From contig NZ_JBALOV010000013.1 in NCBI RefSeq assembly GCF_036965045.1, forward strand, positions 62,001 to 126,000: a stretch of 64,000 nt of DNA, given 5' to 3'. Within the stretch, counting starts at the first letter, position 1. Each line of letters begins with the position of its first letter. A program made the translations under genes and the position numbers. This stretch comes from Ferdinandcohnia sp036965045. Its GTDB lineage: Bacteria; Bacillota; Bacilli; Bacillales; Bacillaceae_L. The notes beneath the pieces were generated by a model. It saw only the letters and a list, made by a program, of their open reading frames with translations, made no database searches and was not told where the DNA came from. Shown piece after piece: positions 18,039 to 27,079 of the stretch.

Positions 18039-18461
18039 TCATTTTAATATTTCTATAGAGAAAACATTGTTCTTTTCAAAATCATTTATTATTTCTTGGG
18101 ATAATAGTAATCTTAATTGGTCCTTAGTTGCCCATTTGTAATTTGAGTGTTCATTCGATAAAACAACGTCTTTACTAGTACTGTTACATTGATAAGTCAA
18201 TATAACAACTTGTCTTGTTGGGGCGGTTTTAAATGTAGTTGCATATAAAATTTTCTCAACTGTAACAGATAAACCTACTTCTTCTTTAATTTCACGTAAA
18301 AGTGCCGTTTCTAAATTTTCACCGAACTCTATTTTTCCCCCAACACATTCCCAAGTTCCTCCGCCTATTTCATCGTCTTTTGCCCTTTGAACGATCAAAA
18401 CTTTTCCATCATTCACAATTACACCTTTTAGTGCAACAACTATTTTATTTGGATTTGTCAT
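18039..18461 (-). CDS. Nudix hydrolase
   Basis: The 140-residue protein contains a full Nudix box, GGKIEFGENLETALLREIKE followed by EVGL, with the GX5EX7REUXEEXGU pattern. WECVGG precedes it. The Glu residues of REIKEE bind the metals that drive hydrolysis of a nucleoside diphosphate linked to X. The ATG at 18461 lies eight bases after AGGAAGG; an in-frame GTG three codons earlier overlaps the ribosome site. Substrate unknown (MutT/NUDT15-like by size). Confidence 0.85.
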   Translation of the reverse strand: MTNPNKIVVALKGVIVNDGKVLIVQRAKDDEIGGGTWECVGGKIEFGENLETALLREIKEEVGLSVTVEKILYATTFKTAPTRQVVILTYQCNSTSKDVVLSNEHSNYKWATKDQLRLLLSQEIINDFEKNNVFSIEILK

Positions 18462-18547
18462 TTTAAGCACCTTCCTGTTGATAAAAAATAAATCGTATTA
18501 TTGGAGTCTCATGTATACCTTCATATCAAACTCTCTATCTTCAATAC

Positions 18548-19012
18548 TTAGAAGCAAGAGGTTAATAATAGCTTTTCAAAATACGATAAGGTTAGTTGTT
18601 CATTAACTTTGACTTCCTTAATCTGTTGAAATCCATTTTTTTTATAAAAGTTAATTGCTGGAGTATTTTTTGAACCTGTTGCTACTTTTAGAGTGTCAAC
18701 CTTAAACTTTGCTTCAATGAAGTTTAAAAGCGATTTTCCAATTCCTTTTCTAAAATGGTTTGGATGCACAAAGAACCTATGTATATCAACAATTTTATCA
18801 TCCAATTTAATAGAGACTACTCCACATAATTCATCATTTTCATAATAACCAAAGAATGTTTCTCCGCTTTGTTGTAAAGTATTTACTGTATCCTTTAAAG
18901 GTGGAATTTCAAATGAACCAATTATTTCAGCCTCTACCATATATGATGGGATTTGAATATTTAAAACGTCTTCAGCGTTTCTTCTATTACGAATGTCAAT
19001 CATGTTAATCAA
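18548..19012 (-). CDS. GNAT family N-acetyltransferase
   Basis: The product of about 154 residues shows IHRFFVHPNHFRKGIGKSLL (acetyl-CoA loop R-K-G-I-G-K) and a NFYKKNGFQQI C-terminal motif. It is a typical small-molecule or protein N-acetyltransferase. TTG at 19012 lies seven bases after GAGGGG and is preferred. The longer frame from 19027 would start inside the ribosome site; ATG four codons later is also possible. Confidence 0.82.
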   Translation of the reverse strand: MINMIDIRNRRNAEDVLNIQIPSYMVEAEIIGSFEIPPLKDTVNTLQQSGETFFGYYENDELCGVVSIKLDDKIVDIHRFFVHPNHFRKGIGKSLLNFIEAKFKVDTLKVATGSKNTPAINFYKKNGFQQIKEVKVNEQLTLSYFEKLLLTSCF

Positions 19013-19133
19013 GGAAACACCCCTCAATAATTATAGCCACCATTATTACTGTGGAATAAAAATCATACAAATCCTAGTAAGATCAAAGGAAACAGTTACA
19101 ATCCGTAGAATTATAAGGTCAAAAAGTAAAAAC

Positions 19134-19157
19134 GTTGCACCTTATTATAGGTGCAAC
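19134..19157 (-). terminator. Terminator of the 19195-19605 gene
   Basis: GTTGCACCT and AGGTGCAAC form a perfect 9-bp stem. On the minus strand the run GTTTTTACTTTTT follows. The arms share the GGTGCAA core seen in the hairpins at 13813 and 19894. Confidence 0.75.
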
Positions 19158-19194
19158 TCAGAATGTTACTATTTTGATTATTGAATGAATCTCA

Positions 19195-19605
19195 TTAATT
19201 TAACTTTGCAAAAGCTACTAATGAACCCTGATCACAAGATTCGAGACCATTCTTTTCATAAAAATGTCTGACATCAGGAGCTTCTTCTGTTAATAAAACT
19301 TTTTGGCGAACTTTTTGATATTTCTTCAGAATTTGTTCCATAAGTTGAGTAGCAATACCTTGATTTTGATAAGCATTTAACACAAGTATATCTTGGATAT
19401 AAAGAATTGTAAGCCCATCGCCAACAACACGAATTAACCCTACTAATTCATCTCTATTCCAGGCGGATATAACATCTAAGGACTGCGATATTGCTTGTTG
19501 GAGAGTTTCTAAATCCTGGGTGTAGGCATACCACTGTACATCATTATATAATCTTTCTACTTGCTCTATATTAATATTTTTACTATGTTTATAGATAATT
19601 GTCAT
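19195..19605 (-). CDS. GNAT family N-acetyltransferase
   Basis: The 136-residue minimal GNAT domain contains LYIQDILVLNAYQNQGIATQ with the acetyl-CoA loop QNQGIA. LTEEAPDVRHFYEKNGLESC follows, with the Tyr general-acid region. GAGGAGG lies nine bases before ATG. It resembles the small acetyltransferases common in bacilli; acceptor unknown. Confidence 0.85.
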   Translation of the reverse strand: MTIIYKHSKNINIEQVERLYNDVQWYAYTQDLETLQQAISQSLDVISAWNRDELVGLIRVVGDGLTILYIQDILVLNAYQNQGIATQLMEQILKKYQKVRQKVLLTEEAPDVRHFYEKNGLESCDQGSLVAFAKLN

Positions 19606-19893
19606 TTAATTTTCCTCCTCAATATTTTACTTGAAGAGGTTTTTCCATAATTTATCCACTGTCTTATGCCCCCTTTTCTGTTAATTGCTGTAAATGGATA
19701 TACTTACTATTTCAACACAACTCATCAAATTCCTGCTTACTTTTCAGCTTTTCTTTTTTAAAAGAGAACAGGGGTTGGATTGCTGAAACGAAGTGGTTTA
19801 GGGAGCAAGCAAATAAAATAAGAAGTGAAAAAATTTGAACACATGATAAACAGAGTGCTCAATTTGAGTATTATGGATATTGACTAAAATAAA
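19606..19893. other. Intergenic with short coding-like fragments
   Basis: Around 19785-19845 the plus strand has a 20-codon open piece (GWIAETKWFREQANKIRSEK) followed by a stop and a second short piece. It has no start or ribosome site and may be gene debris. Nothing else supported. Confidence 0.3.
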
Positions 19894-19932
19894 ACTGGAG
19901 GTGCTAGTTAGTATCCTAATTGCACCTCCAGT
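19894..19932 (-). terminator. Terminator of the BMP lipoprotein gene
   Basis: ACTGGAGGTGC and GCACCTCCAGT form a perfect 11-bp stem with a partly paired TTAG/CTAA interior. On the minus strand TTTTATTTT follows. It lies about 80 bases downstream of the stop at 20011. Confidence 0.75.
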
Positions 19933-20010
19933 AACTATTTTACATATCCTTGTCTTTCTTAAAACCGACCCTCTTGCCCATTAGGACAATACGATCGCCA
20001 TGAAAATTTT

Positions 20011-21111
20011 TTACTTAAATAAGTCGCCTTGTTCATCTGAAACTTCAATTTCACCTGATTTTATTTTTTCATAAACCTCTTTCACTTTCGTAATTGTCTC
20101 TTCACTTAGGTTAGGGTTTTCTTCAGGGATACCAACACCATCATTTTCAACACTATACGTAAGTGTTTCTCCACCTGGGAATTTTCCATCTAACTCTTGT
20201 TGAATTAACTCTTGTGTAGCATGCGCCAAATTCTTCATAGCTGATGTTAAAATGATAGATTTACCATCTTCATTTAAACCATCTGCATATTGATCCACGT
20301 CAACACCAACAATCCAAACCTCTTCACCTTTTGAAGCACGCTGTTTTGCTTCGTTGATCGCCCCAACACCAACACCACCAGCTGCAGCAAAAATTACATT
20401 AACTCCCTTATTATACATTTGAGCAGCAATTTGTCCGCCAGCAGCAACGTCATCAAACGAACCTTGATAAAGAACATTTTCTTGTTTAATATTTACATTC
20501 GTGCCTAAATTTTCATTCGCATACTTAAGACCTTGTTGGAATCCCCAATTAAACTTTTGAACAGCAGGAATTTCCATTCCACCAATAAATCCAGCTTCAG
20601 CCTCTTTTAATTCTAAAGCTGTAGCAACTCCCGCCAAAAATCCAGATTCATGTTCCGCAAAGAAAATTGAAACAGTATTATCAGCTACTTCTGGAACAAA
20701 ATCTCCTTTATGTGGATTACCGTCTAAAATAACAAATTTAGCATCTTCATATTTTGATTGCGCTTGGTATATCGCTGTTTCGAATTTAAAACCAGGTGTA
20801 ACAATGAACTTGTAGCCTGCATCATAAAGATTTCCAATCTCTTTTAAATACTCAGCCTCAACTTCACCTGCTGGCTTTAGGTATTTTTCTTGAATCCCTA
20901 ACTCCTCTTTCGCTGCTAAAATACCTTCCCAAGTACCTTGGTTGAATGATTTATCATCAATTGTACCCGCGTCAGTAACCATACCAACTTTTAGATCTGA
21001 CTTTTTAACATTTTCTCCGCCATTTTCCTTATCATCAGTACCACACCCAGCAAGTAAAGTACTCGCAGCAAGTAATGATGCAAGACCCATAGCAAACTTC
21101 TTTTTAAACAT
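20011..21111 (-). CDS. BMP/PnrA family lipoprotein, nucleoside-binding
   Basis: The 366-residue precursor has a lipobox (STLLAGCG, Cys near residue 23). A periplasmic-binding fold with the BMP signature KVGMVTDAGTIDDKSFNQG follows. FAEHESGFLAGVATA, GGMEIPAVQKFNWGFQQG and FAAAGGVGVGA are typical of PnrA-type nucleoside-binding proteins. These deliver purine nucleosides to an ABC importer. No permease or ATPase genes adjoin, so it is either an orphan or works with a distant transporter. GGGGG precedes ATG. Confidence 0.88.
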   Translation of the reverse strand: MFKKKFAMGLASLLAASTLLAGCGTDDKENGGENVKKSDLKVGMVTDAGTIDDKSFNQGTWEGILAAKEELGIQEKYLKPAGEVEAEYLKEIGNLYDAGYKFIVTPGFKFETAIYQAQSKYEDAKFVILDGNPHKGDFVPEVADNTVSIFFAEHESGFLAGVATALELKEAEAGFIGGMEIPAVQKFNWGFQQGLKYANENLGTNVNIKQENVLYQGSFDDVAAGGQIAAQMYNKGVNVIFAAAGGVGVGAINEAKQRASKGEEVWIVGVDVDQYADGLNEDGKSIILTSAMKNLAHATQELIQQELDGKFPGGETLTYSVENDGVGIPEENPNLSEETITKVKEVYEKIKSGEIEVSDEQGDLFK

Positions 21112-21302
21112 TTAAAAACCCCCTAAATTTTTTGTATATTAGCAAGTAATTTGCAAGACTATTTTTCTGGTAACCACCTCCTTTTTCATTTGGAACCCAA
21201 TGGCTAATCCACGATTTATACGGACTTACCTTTCCACCAACAATATATTCGACAAAAAGTGCTTTAATCCTTCTTAAATCGACTCGCAAAACAGTAAAAA
21301 AA

Positions 21303-21473
21303 TCACTGAATTTTTCTGTCATGATATATAAACAGTGTGATTACATTTAATACGACCATAACGAAAAGAAGAACGGTTACATCAAGGACTTTAGAACCAC
21401 TTATAGGAAACGGAAGAATCCAAGCCAGTAAACCAAGCACTAGACTGCCAACATTTAAAGACCTATTATGAAT
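21303..21473 (-). CDS. Candidate small membrane protein without a standard start
   Basis: A minus-strand frame ends at TGA (21303-21305) and encodes NRSLNVGSLVLGLLAWILPF then a polar turn (PISGSKV) and VTVLLFVMVVLNVITLFIYH. This forms two clean membrane helices, unlike random frames. AGGAGG lies immediately upstream, but the in-frame codons there are ATC, ATT and CAT, with no ATG, GTG or TTG. It is either an ATT/ATA-initiated gene or a gene whose start was mutated. Confidence 0.35.
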   Translation of the reverse strand: MHNRSLNVGSLVLGLLAWILPFPISGSKVLDVTVLLFVMVVLNVITLFIYHDRKIQ

Positions 21474-21638
21474 GATCCTCCTAATACTTTATAGCTAAAT
21501 TTTAACATAATATTCCAAGTGTTTTTCAAAAAAAAGACCATCATTAGATGATCCCTTTCCAAGAACTCACTTTATAGTGGATATAAACATGGAAGCGTCT
21601 TGATTAATAAATTGGTTTTAAGTCTTCACAGACCAGAA

Positions 21639-22082
21639 CTATAAATCCTGTTTATACACAATTCCATGCTCTAAGTATATTTTAAGAAGTGTTAATGCTT
21701 CTCCCCAGCCTACTGCACATCCAATACATGCTTTTATGTCTTTTTCAGAATCGGTGTAGCCGGTCTCATTAAGAACCACTAATGTTCCGTCTTTATAAGG
21801 CTCAAGTGTAAAAGTTACGGTTGAATTCTGTTCACCAGGTAACCATCTAAAAACAAATCTCTTGTTTGGTATTGCCTGTACGATTTTACCTCCATCTTCT
21901 ATGTCAATGTTTTCACTACCAAAATCGGTGCAAATCAATTTAATTTCTCCGGTTCCGTCTGGGTATATTTCTAAAGACGTTTTATCTGTAAACCAAGCAT
22001 TCCACCCTTGAGACGTTGATAATGTTTTATACACTTCTTCTAACGGTACTTTAATATAGGTTTTATGGTTTATTTCAGGCAT
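21639..22082 (-). CDS. SRPBCC/AHSA1-type domain protein
   Basis: The 147-residue product has the helix-grip pattern of the AHSA1 group of the SRPBCC superfamily. KTYIKVPLEEVYKTLSTSQG starts it, FVFRWLPGEQNSTVTFTLEP lies in the middle, and GWGEALTLLKIYLEHG forms the C-terminal helix. Such proteins bind hydrophobic ligands, but the ligand is unknown. GGAGG lies nine bases before ATG at 22082. The longer frame from 22103 begins inside the ribosome site. Confidence 0.8.
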   Translation of the reverse strand: MPEINHKTYIKVPLEEVYKTLSTSQGWNAWFTDKTSLEIYPDGTGEIKLICTDFGSENIDIEDGGKIVQAIPNKRFVFRWLPGEQNSTVTFTLEPYKDGTLVVLNETGYTDSEKDIKACIGCAVGWGEALTLLKIYLEHGIVYKQDL

Positions 22083-22398
22083 TTTCACGTTCCTCCATAT
22101 CATTATACAGGTAAGTGTGCATCAAACTTGATTTATATTCCTCGTTTTCACTATAATGGTAATATATAAAATATTATAACTTTTAAACTAAACTTCAAAA
22201 ACAACTATTCTTCTAAGTGTTCCTTACATAATTTTTCGTTCCTCCATGACTATACTTCATTTGTTTAGTTTCATGCATCTATCATAATTTAATAAGCAGC
22301 TTAATATAATGGACCTGATGCTCTGTATTTATCAAAGTCTATATTTCTATCAACTCAGTCCTTCTTCTATGTAATATTCAAAAAACATTATGATCATC
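22083..22398. other. Divergent promoter region, nothing firm
   Basis: AT-rich spacer between the SRPBCC gene and katG. A TATAAAATATTATAA stretch at 22165-22179 loosely resembles a PerR box. It is closer to the SRPBCC gene than to katG, so I do not call it. Confidence 0.4.
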
Positions 22399-22418
22399 CT
22401 AGTTTCTAAATAAACTAG
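22399..22418. promoter_or_regulatory. Palindrome upstream of katG
   Basis: CTAGTTT-CTAAAT-AAACTAG is a perfect 7-bp inverted repeat 42 bases before the katG start. It could be an operator or a 5' leader hairpin. The regulator is unknown. Confidence 0.4.
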
Positions 22419-22460
22419 ATGTATAAATTACTAAATTTTCACAGAAGGAGAGATTTAAAA

Positions 22461-24677
22461 ATGGATACTAAAGGCAATGAAAACATTGGAGGATGCCCGT
22501 TTCACGGGGGTGCTATTAGCAGTAAATCAAGTGGTAATACGACTCGCGACTGGTGGCCAAATGCATTAAACTTGAATATTCTCCATCAACATGACCGAAA
22601 ATCTAATCCTATGGGAGAGGACTTTGATTACGCAGAAGAATTTAAAAAATTAGATTACGATGCTCTTAAGCAAGATCTTCGCGATTTAATGAAAGACAGT
22701 CAAGACTGGTACCCTGCAGACTATGGGCATTATGGGCCAATGTTTATTCGTATGTCCTGGCATGCTGCTGGTACATACCGTATTGGAGATGGTCGAGGTG
22801 GCGGTGGAACTGGTAACCAACGTTTTGCACCATTAAATAGCTGGCCTGACAACGTTTTACTTGATCGAGCACGACGACTCCTTTGGCCGATTAAGCAAAA
22901 GTATGGAAATAAAATCTCATGGGCTGATTTACTTGTCCTAGCAGGTAATGTTGCCATTGAAGATATGGGTGGACCAACAATTGGATTTGGAGCAGGACGT
23001 CCAGATATTTGGCATCCAGAAGAGGACATCTATTGGGGAACTGAAACCGAATGGCTCGGTGATAATCGTTATACGGGCGAACGCGACCTTGAAAACCCGC
23101 TTGCTGCTGTTCAAATGGGGCTAATTTATGTGAACCCCGAAGGTCCAAATGGAAAGCCAGATCCGATTGCAAGTGCAAAAGACATACGTGAAACCTTTGC
23201 ACGGATGGGTATGAATGATGAGGAAACAGTTGCACTTATCGCTGGAGGACATACTTTCGGAAAGGCACATGGTGCAGGAGATGCTTCTCATGTTGGGCCA
23301 GAGCCAGAGGCTGCTCCGATTGAAGCGCAGGGCTTAGGTTGGCAAAGTTCTTATGGGAAAGGGTTTGGCCGTGACACTATCGGTAGCGGTATTGAAGGTG
23401 CCTGGACAGCTAATCCGACGCAGTGGGATAATGGTTACTTTGATCTCTTGTTTGGATATGAGTGGTGGTTAACAAAGAGTCCTGCAGGCGCATGGCAATG
23501 GCTTATTGTAGATCCTGCTGAAGAGCATCTTGCACCAGATGTAGAAGATCCATCTATCAAAGTTCCAACAATGATGACTACTGCAGATATGGCAATACGA
23601 CATGACCCGGAATACGAGAAAATTGCACGTCGTTTCCATCAGAATCCAGACGAATTTGCAGATGCATTTGCACGTGCATGGTTCAAGCTATTACACCGCG
23701 ACATGGGCCCTAAATCGAGATATCTTGGTCCAGAAGTTCCAGAAGAAGATTTCGTCTGGCAGGACCCTGTACCAGCTGGTAATTATGATTTAACAGATGC
23801 TGAAATTTCTGAGATTAAAGCAAAAATTTTAGACTCTGGTCTTACAGTCAGTAAGCTCGTTACAACAGCTTGGGCTTCTGCTAGTACGTACCGTGGCTCA
23901 GACCACCGAGGTGGTGCAAACGGTGCTCGTATCCGCATGGCTCCACAGAAGGATTGGGAGGTAAACGAACCAGAACAACTTGCACAGGTACTCCAAGTAT
24001 TAGAAGGTATTCAAAAAGATATAGAAGTCGATATCAGCTTGGCTGATTTGATTGTACTAGGAGGAAGCGCTGCAATCGAAAAAGCTGCACAAGACGCTGG
24101 CTTTGATGTAACAGTTCCATTTGCTCCTGGTCGTGGAGATGCAACACCGGAGCAAACGGATGTAGAAAGCTTTGACGTACTAGAGCCTATAGCTGATGGT
24201 TTCCGCAACTATCAAAAGAATCAGTTTAGTGTGAGTCCAGAAGAGCTACTCGTTGATAAAGCACAACTCTTAGGGCTTACTGCGCCGGAAATGACAGTTC
24301 TTATTGGTGGAATGCGTGTCCTAGGTACAAACTACGGTGGGTCAAATCACGGCGTGTTTACGGATCGTGTAGGTCAACTCACGAATGATTTCTTTGTGAA
24401 CTTGCTAGACATGGGCGTGCAATGGAAGCCTGTAGGAGAAAACGTCTATGAAGGCCGGGACCGCAAAACAGGTGAGGTCGTACGTACAGCAACAAGAGTG
24501 GACCTTGTTTTCGGTTCAAACTCTGTTCTCCGTTCCCTTGCAGAAGTGTACGCTCAACATGATAACAAAGAAAAGTTTGTGCGTGACTTTATTGCTGCAT
24601 GGGTGAAAGTAATGAACGCGGATCGCTTTGACCTTGAAATGGTTGAAACAAAGAAAGCGCAACTAGCAAGTAAATAA
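22461..24677 (+). CDS. katG: Catalase-peroxidase KatG
   Basis: The 738-residue bifunctional heme enzyme dismutates hydrogen peroxide and has peroxidase activity. The N-terminal domain has the distal RMSWHAAGTYR motif (Arg, Trp, His), the YVNPEGPNG Tyr and the ARMGMNDEETVALIAGGHTF segment. These provide the Met of the Met-Tyr-Trp cofactor and the proximal His. A second, heme-free peroxidase-like domain fills residues about 430-730, as in the family. AGGAGAG precedes ATG at 22461; the longer frame is not used. Oxidative-stress control is expected but no certain PerR box is seen. Confidence 0.96.
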   Translation: MDTKGNENIGGCPFHGGAISSKSSGNTTRDWWPNALNLNILHQHDRKSNPMGEDFDYAEEFKKLDYDALKQDLRDLMKDSQDWYPADYGHYGPMFIRMSWHAAGTYRIGDGRGGGGTGNQRFAPLNSWPDNVLLDRARRLLWPIKQKYGNKISWADLLVLAGNVAIEDMGGPTIGFGAGRPDIWHPEEDIYWGTETEWLGDNRYTGERDLENPLAAVQMGLIYVNPEGPNGKPDPIASAKDIRETFARMGMNDEETVALIAGGHTFGKAHGAGDASHVGPEPEAAPIEAQGLGWQSSYGKGFGRDTIGSGIEGAWTANPTQWDNGYFDLLFGYEWWLTKSPAGAWQWLIVDPAEEHLAPDVEDPSIKVPTMMTTADMAIRHDPEYEKIARRFHQNPDEFADAFARAWFKLLHRDMGPKSRYLGPEVPEEDFVWQDPVPAGNYDLTDAEISEIKAKILDSGLTVSKLVTTAWASASTYRGSDHRGGANGARIRMAPQKDWEVNEPEQLAQVLQVLEGIQKDIEVDISLADLIVLGGSAAIEKAAQDAGFDVTVPFAPGRGDATPEQTDVESFDVLEPIADGFRNYQKNQFSVSPEELLVDKAQLLGLTAPEMTVLIGGMRVLGTNYGGSNHGVFTDRVGQLTNDFFVNLLDMGVQWKPVGENVYEGRDRKTGEVVRTATRVDLVFGSNSVLRSLAEVYAQHDNKEKFVRDFIAAWVKVMNADRFDLEMVETKKAQLASK

Positions 24678-24736
24678 TTATATAATAACGGCATCTAACC
24701 TGGTAGATCCCTTCCACCGGATAGAATCCCAGTATA

Positions 24737-24780
24737 AAATAAAACATCTTCCAAGTCGGAAGATGTTTTATTTATTTTTT
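24737..24780. terminator. Bidirectional terminator after katG
   Basis: AAATAAAACATCTTCC pairs perfectly with GGAAGATGTTTTATTT around AAGTC, flanked by A and T runs. It can serve both katG and the convergent oxygenase gene. Confidence 0.9.
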
Positions 24781-24797
24781 GTATTATTGTTTCCAGT

Positions 24798-25451
24798 CTA
24801 TTTAACTCTTTTTCTTCTCATCCATTGTGTTGCAGCCCATTTATCACCTACAATAACAGGTGCCCCACCATGTAAGGTACGTTCATTTAAGGTTTCGTCA
24901 TTATAGAAGTATTCAAAATACACGGCCATCCCCTTTTGTGGAGATACTGAAAAATGAAGCTTTGGAAAATACGTTTCCCCACCCTGCTCTACATCGCTTA
25001 GATACATGACAAGTGTACTAATTCTAGGGTTGTTAATTACCTTATTGGAAGAATTGAAAAAGTCAAAATGGGCTTTATATTCTTGCCCAATCTTATAATT
25101 TAATATTTGCAGCCCTTCTCCATATTCAGTTGGTATATTCATAATCTGTGAGATTCGTGTTTCGATTCTATTGACAATTACATTTTCATTATCGTCTAAA
25201 AATGCACTACTGCCCGTTCTCATGTTATCTACATATGCATTACTAATTTTTGATCGATGCATTCTATCCTTAGATAATCTCATTAACTCATCACATTCTT
25301 CATCACTCAACACATTTCCTAATATGACAACTAATGGTTCTTCCAATCTAGCGATAATGTTTATAATTCGATCCTCAGTAATAATTTTATTGCCAACATG
25401 ATTAAAAATCGTTGGCTCTTTTATCGGTAAATCTGTAGCATCCATTGTCAA
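24798..25451 (-). CDS. 2OG-Fe(II) oxygenase, prolyl 4-hydroxylase-like
   Basis: The 217-residue protein has the jelly-roll core of the P4H alpha-subunit-like family. The Fe ligands are His and Asp in YKAHFDFF (near residue 128) and His in RTLHGGAP. The 2-oxoglutarate-binding Lys is in GDKWAATQWMR. EEPLVVILGNVLSDEECDEL is the usual N-terminal helix. The B. anthracis homologue hydroxylates peptidyl proline in collagen-like sequences. No collagen-like gene lies in this window. The start is probably TTG at 25451, after GAGG; ATG two codons on is the alternative. Confidence 0.85.
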   Translation of the reverse strand: MTMDATDLPIKEPTIFNHVGNKIITEDRIINIIARLEEPLVVILGNVLSDEECDELMRLSKDRMHRSKISNAYVDNMRTGSSAFLDDNENVIVNRIETRISQIMNIPTEYGEGLQILNYKIGQEYKAHFDFFNSSNKVINNPRISTLVMYLSDVEQGGETYFPKLHFSVSPQKGMAVYFEYFYNDETLNERTLHGGAPVIVGDKWAATQWMRRKRVK

Positions 25452-25698
25452 CTTTCATCATCCTCTTCAATCATTTAAATTAAAAATTAATGGATTGATT
25501 TATAACAGAAAGCAATTAAATAGTAGTTTTTTGTCCTTAGGTTCCTCCTGTTTTCAGAATGAAAGCCAACGCTTACATAGCTTGACTGAAAGTTTGCATT
25601 TTTTATTTTACACCCTGAAAGCCCATTTTTCTATTATTTTTTGAAAAAAATGTCATTTTTTATTTCGGAGTTGTTTTTTTACGAAAATATTAAAAGTA

Positions 25699-25738
25699 AA
25701 AATCCTAGATACAAATAAGAATTTGCATCTAGGATTTT
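25699..25738 (-). terminator. Terminator of ispA
   Basis: AAAATCCTAGATGCAAAT pairs with ATTTGTATCTAGGATTTT on the minus strand, followed by a T-rich run. The stem contains one G.U pair only in minus-strand RNA. A close relative lies at 52725. The adjoining 25452-25698 stretch holds nothing recognised. Confidence 0.85.
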
Positions 25739-25765
25739 ATATCATGGACAGTATCCTGTTTCACC

Positions 25766-26764
25766 TTATTTATTTGGAATTGTAATAGGATTACTAGCAC
25801 TCATACTCGAATTTTGAATCATATCACGTAATTTTTCAACAATGTCAAGTTGTAAGAATCCATTTCCTTCCGCGCTTTTTCTGTTTCCTAGCGGTACCGT
25901 TCGTCTAATGAGCTGTGCGTATACCTCTGCTTCACTAAGTGTTCGATCAAATTCTTTTTCACTTAAATTGACGATTAATGCTATCGCACCCGCTACATGC
26001 GGAGCCGCCATGGATGTACCAGTTAGTTTTGCATATTTCTTATCTGGATAGGTTGAAATGACTTCGACCCCAGGTGCAACAAGATCAATTTCTGTATGAG
26101 AGTTAGAAAAAGGAGCAAGTTGCAAATCCATATCCACGGCTCCTACCGAAATCACTTCGTTATATGCACCAGGATAAGCATACTCAAACGTATCCTCTTG
26201 GGAATCCCCTTCATTCCCTGCTGCAACTACTACAGATATATTTTGGTCAACGGCATGTTGAATCGCCTCATGTAATTCGGACACGTCTTCGGGTCCGCCT
26301 AGTGACATGGAAATCACACGAACTTTTTCGTCTTTAGAACCACGCCATTCGACTGCATAGTGAATGGCCTTGATAATCCAATCATAATTTCCTGCCCCTT
26401 CTCCCGTTAATGCCTTTAAGCTTAAAATTTGGGCTTTTGGAGCAATACCAACAACACCATTATTATTTAGAGTGGCAGCTATTGTACCAGATACATGAGT
26501 ACCATGTCCGTTATTATCCTCAAATACATCAGGGTCACCCTGATAATCCGTTGTAAAATTACGTCCTGCTATAATTCGATCCTTTAAATCTGGATGAGAC
26601 GTGTCAATTCCTGTATCAATGACAGCAATAACAATCCCTTCACCCTGATTGCTTTCATCCCATAATGAAGGGGCCTGTACCAATTGAACTCCCTCTGGTA
26701 TTTCTTGTGTTTGATCCACAACTGACTGAATGGTAAACGGTAATAATTTGACTTGATTTTTCAC
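25766..26764 (-). CDS. ispA: Intracellular serine protease (subtilisin family S8)
   Basis: The 332-residue subtilase has the Asp in VIAVIDTGIDTSHPD, the His in NNGHGTHVSGTIAA and the Ser in LTGTSMAAPHVAGA. It lacks a signal peptide and has a short N-terminal extension with QEIPEGVQLVQAPSLW. This matches intracellular subtilisins, whose N-terminal peptide keeps the enzyme inactive until processed. The role is bulk protein turnover in late growth and sporulation. AGGAGG precedes ATG. It is divergent from the LysM hydrolase gene. Confidence 0.92.
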   Translation of the reverse strand: MKNQVKLLPFTIQSVVDQTQEIPEGVQLVQAPSLWDESNQGEGIVIAVIDTGIDTSHPDLKDRIIAGRNFTTDYQGDPDVFEDNNGHGTHVSGTIAATLNNNGVVGIAPKAQILSLKALTGEGAGNYDWIIKAIHYAVEWRGSKDEKVRVISMSLGGPEDVSELHEAIQHAVDQNISVVVAAGNEGDSQEDTFEYAYPGAYNEVISVGAVDMDLQLAPFSNSHTEIDLVAPGVEVISTYPDKKYAKLTGTSMAAPHVAGAIALIVNLSEKEFDRTLSEAEVYAQLIRRTVPLGNRKSAEGNGFLQLDIVEKLRDMIQNSSMSASNPITIPNK

Positions 26765-27079
26765 GATGGTTTTCCTCCTTCAAATCAATTTTCAAAACGA
26801 ATTACCCTTATTCCCTTCTGTCTAGTCTTGATTTGTTGTTAACTAATTGGCCAACCTTCAACTATAGGGGAAGGTTTGTTTCATTATAGCAACCTAAGAA
26901 GACTTTAACAATAATATAGACTGAAAATTATGAAAATGAATAGTTTGTCCTAAACTTGAAAACAGACTTTTTTCTCATTATTTGCCTTATTCCATTGACT
27001 GTCTTACTTGTCAGGTTAGACCTCTTTTTTATGATTGTAAAAATGAAATGTATGGGAATAGTAAAAAGAAAAGTGGAGG
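26765..27079. other. Divergent promoter region with one inverted repeat
   Basis: The spacer contains AACCTTC (26853-26859) and GAAGGTT (26870-26876) as an inverted repeat that could be an operator or a leader hairpin for ispA. TTGACT at 26995 could be a -35 box for the LysM gene, but no convincing -10 box follows. Confidence 0.3.

Noticed and set aside
21104..21322. 72-codon minus-strand frame upstream of the BMP lipoprotein
   Set aside because: No ribosome site, poor protein-like composition, overlaps the lipoprotein start and the better-supported small membrane frame.
21112..21480. Possible purine riboswitch upstream of the nucleoside-binding lipoprotein
   Set aside because: None of the conserved purine-aptamer loop sequences are present.
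22165..22179. Possible PerR box TATAAAATATTATAA before katG
   Set aside because: Two or more mismatches to the consensus and about 280 bases from katG; closer to the unrelated SRPBCC gene.
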